A stretch of 64,000 bases of DNA from Stratiolaelaps scimitus (Eukaryota; Arthropoda; Arachnida; Mesostigmata; Laelapidae). A program made the position numbers and the translations under genes. The DNA lies in the NCBI GenBank assembly GCA_019614645.1, contig JABWDB010000002.1:20573501-20637500 (forward strand). Direction: 5' to 3'. The notes under the pieces were generated by a model. It was not told where the DNA came from. It did not search any database and saw nothing but the letters and a program-made list of their open reading frames with translations. Within the stretch, counting starts at the first letter, position 1. Each line of letters starts with the position of its first letter. This document shows, piece by piece, positions 61,112 through 64,000 of the stretch.

Positions 61112-64000
61112 CTGAAACAAACAAAAAAAAACAACGTGAAACGTAAACCATCGAACAGAGACGGTTTAGCTGAGAAATTCACAAACCGCACAAGAGATTA
61201 GTGACAGTTGGATGAATGCAGCATAACTCTCGATCAGGTCAGCCAACCTGAGGGAACTAGAAATTCGTTTACGGTGTCTTTGCTAGTGATTAGCTCAGGA
61301 TACCTTGTAGCCACCCTATGTGTACTTGTATAACTAGAATTCATCAGGTGGATACATAGAGAAAAACAGAGAAAGAAATCGAAAGCAGGTAGCATTCTGC
61401 CGAAACCATTTCTGTAAACAAACGTGCCGTTAAGCCCTTTTTTAGCATTTTTTGTTCTCTGATAGGTCTGAACAGTTGTTTTTGATTCATGTGGTTGTCC
61501 AGCTGGCGAGGCTAGTAAACGATGTAGTTAATATTATAGGTTACCACAACAAATTACTAAGGAGTTTAGGTAATGACGAAGTGGACACAATTTGTGTCAG
61601 GTGGCGCTCGGCTGGTCGAGTTTACCAAACTAGGATCCACTGTTGTTCCGCGGCGACATTAGATATAACTTATCATATGCTGCTCCGTTTTGCGATAGGC
61701 TTGTCCTAAATAATTATATCTATATGATCGGATGCTACATATGAGCCGCAGATGAGCGGAGTTCGAAACGGGAGGCCTTTATGAAAAGACTGATCTTTTA
61801 GTTAGGTTCATGCAATTGTAACGTTTTGCGACATGTTAAATAAACATAAATTCAGAGGCTATGCTGGTTACAGTGCCAAGCGGAGCCCACCAGTAAAATC
61901 CAGAGGTTGTTTTCAGTTTGGCCAATCTAAAATAAATTTTGCGGCCAGATCCTCGGTCAAAATGTAGCGTTCACGATCGAGGTAATCTAAAATAGCTCGA
62001 CTCTGTTTTTGATTAAGAAGATAGCCGCATGAAGACATCTCTTACCGATGAAATGGAACGTACCGAGAGCCTCCCCGCATGGACATCTTCGATGTATTTT
62101 GCATTTCTATTATAACATGTCATCTAATGACGATATAAATAATAACGAGAACATCTAAATACACGGATACAATATGCTTTCATCTTGAACGAAATTAACT
62201 ACCACTCTTTGTAGAGCATGTTAACCTAGAAAACGAGAGCCGTCCCAAGTTATGTCGTTGCTAACGGGAGCGCCTTCCCAGCATACTTATATGGCGCTGT
62301 TATATTAAACAAGGAACGGCTCACCGCCGTACTGATCTGTTCACAAACAACACGTATAGTGCATGATTTCTAAAACGACCTGCAAAAAAACAGGTGGAAC
62401 AACAAAGAATACGATGACTCCGGCATCAACTTGTAGACTACCCTAGGCTAAATGATAGCAAATAACTTGAGATAGCACAATGAAACGTAGCGACGAGACC
62501 ACTGCAGCGGAAAGTCCGTGTCAAAATCAAGGACACGACAATAAAACAACGAAACACTTGCAACTCAGCTGTCCGCATTCATTCTGGCGTGGGAGGAATA
62601 TGAATCTCTATCGCATTCGTCGCCGCATCCGGCCGCTCGCTACCACAATTCGCGTTTGCTCTCGGCAATGTGGTGGTCATGGTTTATTTTTCGCACTCGA
62701 GGTTCTTTTTTGCTGTCAGAGTATTATTAGCAGAGCTATCGAAGAATTACGACACTCTTACGGCGCGGAAAGCATCCTGTCCGATGGTAAAAAAAACAGT
62801 TAATTTTGCACTTGAATCAGGCCTGTTCATGAACTGACATCCAGCAGGCACGATTTCGCCATGGCGATCGATCTTAAAGGATATCCATCACGGATGTTCG
62901 CACACCAAAAAGGGATTCCCATACGGGTGGCAGACGCTTCCATAGGATCTCAGTGAGAGAAGTGTTAAGCCTCTTGATCAATAGACTAAATAGTGTGGCA
63001 GAGATACTCTGTTCATTTGTGGCACAATATTGTATATCTGAGCCAGCAGAATCCCCACCAACAGTTGCCAATACGCTGATGAAATCAGAGCCAATATACG
63101 TAATGGACACTGTTGCAATCTACTCCGCTCGAGGGGGTCACTGAACACTTAATGAAGTAGAGTATGGTGCTCGCCGTGTCACATCGAGGTACCTTTCTTT
63201 CCTCTTAGTTGGCGCGAACAGACAAGGCTCATGAGACTACAATATCGCCATTTGTCTTCAAAACGAACTACTTTGTTTGTCTAATATAGTCTCATCGTCA
63301 ATCGCTCAAGTGTGCATTAAGCGTCGGATTTTTAATCAGCTGCCAGAACCGAAACAGTGGATCTGCGAATCGAACTCCTGATCGAACAAAATGCCCGTAG
63401 CTATCCAGTTGATTCTTAACTTGCATAAGTTATCAGAAGAATGTAATTTACCACTTTGCAAATAATGACAATTATAATAATATTAACAAAAAGACGATAT
63501 ACTTCATCTATCATCCCGATATGCACTTGTGATTCTGGTGCTTACCGTGAATTCCATAAGAATTCTATAACAAGAGATTTCTCCCGTCTAAAATCACGAC
63601 TTGTATTGAAGTTCTCGATGCACAATCGATTGTGCTCGCCGCGTCCATTCGATCCGGTTAGATCGAGGTGAATTATATCTTCGTAGCGTACCCATCATTC
63701 CTCGTGTAAATAGTAGGACCCACTGCGAGCAATATATCATTATAAATATTAGGAGAGATACGCTTCAAGCTTCAATATTGCCCTCCATTGAGGTTATCTT
63801 ATCCAATGGAAGTAGTCACATGGGACACAGCTCGCCAACTGTGTTTTGCTTGTTTTAAGACAAATCAATGGTAACATTGAAGCCTCCTGTTCATTGCTGA
63901 TTCATTATCTTATACGTGGGCATAATACGCCTCGCAGGCATTCTATCTAATAGAAATGTGCATATAACTATACCTATATCTGCACAAGTAAGAAAATCCG
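61112..64000. other. Upstream region of the GT49 gene, no recognised gene
   Basis: It should contain the 5' untranslated exon and promoter of the minus-strand GT49 gene, which I cannot place. A 107-codon plus-strand frame at 62480-62803 is basic and unrecognised. Overlapping frames on both strands at 62874-63144 suggest a decayed coding piece but match nothing I know. Near 63340-63410 the minus strand has a weak tRNA-like A/B-box pair. Confidence 0.5.

Noticed and set aside
62874..63144. Possible reverse-transcriptase-like fragment
   Set aside because: No YxDD box or other retroelement motif is visible and both strands are open, so similarity is only an impression.
63340..63410. Possible tRNA gene on the minus strand
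   Set aside because: Weak A and B boxes are present, but acceptor and T-arm stems do not pair.
1..64000. CRISPR arrays, prokaryotic operons, phage or bacterial defence systems
   Set aside because: No regularly spaced repeats or bacterial gene clusters; the window is intron-bearing animal DNA.

Overview
This window is eukaryotic nuclear DNA. Genes are split by introns with GT...AG borders (one GC...AG), intergenic DNA is long and AT-rich, (TA)n and (ATT)n microsatellites are common, and there is a tRNA-derived SINE plus a dispersed non-coding repeat family. The recognisable proteins (pappalysin with Lin12-Notch repeats, KIF12-type kinesin, GT49 glucuronyltransferase, MCFD2-like EF-hand protein, RING/MATH TRAF-like protein) are animal families. 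A single-exon RING-MATH protein of this style is typical of mites and ticks, so I infer an acarine arthropod. That placement is inference; nothing in the window proves the species.

Layout. 1508-5283 (+): an eight-exon Gfo/Idh/MocA oxidoreductase resembling inositol 2-dehydrogenase, missing its N-terminal exon. 6483-7808 (-): an intronless TRAF-like RING + MATH protein. 8728-13847 (-): a compact secreted pappalysin (M43B zinc metalloprotease) rebuilt from ten exons. About 13.9-37.8 kb is gene-poor; it holds three of the four dispersed-repeat copies, hairpins and palindromes, and a few unrecognised candidate genes (22785-23228 +, 24170-24439 -, 28069-30159 -). 37901-51911 (+): a KIF12-type kinesin of 13 exons, whose first long intron carries, antisense, a complete MCFD2-like EF-hand gene (39390-39860 -). 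52-59.6 kb is mostly AT-rich, with a short relic or exon resembling the transmembrane segment of the next gene, a SINE, and candidate minus-strand exons. 59697-61097 (-): an intact GT49 (B4GAT1-like) glycosyltransferase. The rest to 64000 has no gene I can recognise.

The genes do not form a pathway. They are ordinary independent metazoan loci: cytosolic sugar/polyol oxidation, ubiquitin or receptor signalling, extracellular proteolysis, microtubule transport, ER cargo handling and Golgi glycosylation. I found no convincing novel defence or mobile system. The most useful leads are the compact pappalysin, the nested antisense gene, the possible motor-less KIF12 isoform, the GT49 transmembrane relic, and the repeat family with a conserved hairpin. 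All exon borders were set by hand from reading frame, splice signals and family resemblance; summed exon lengths are divisible by three for the multi-exon models.
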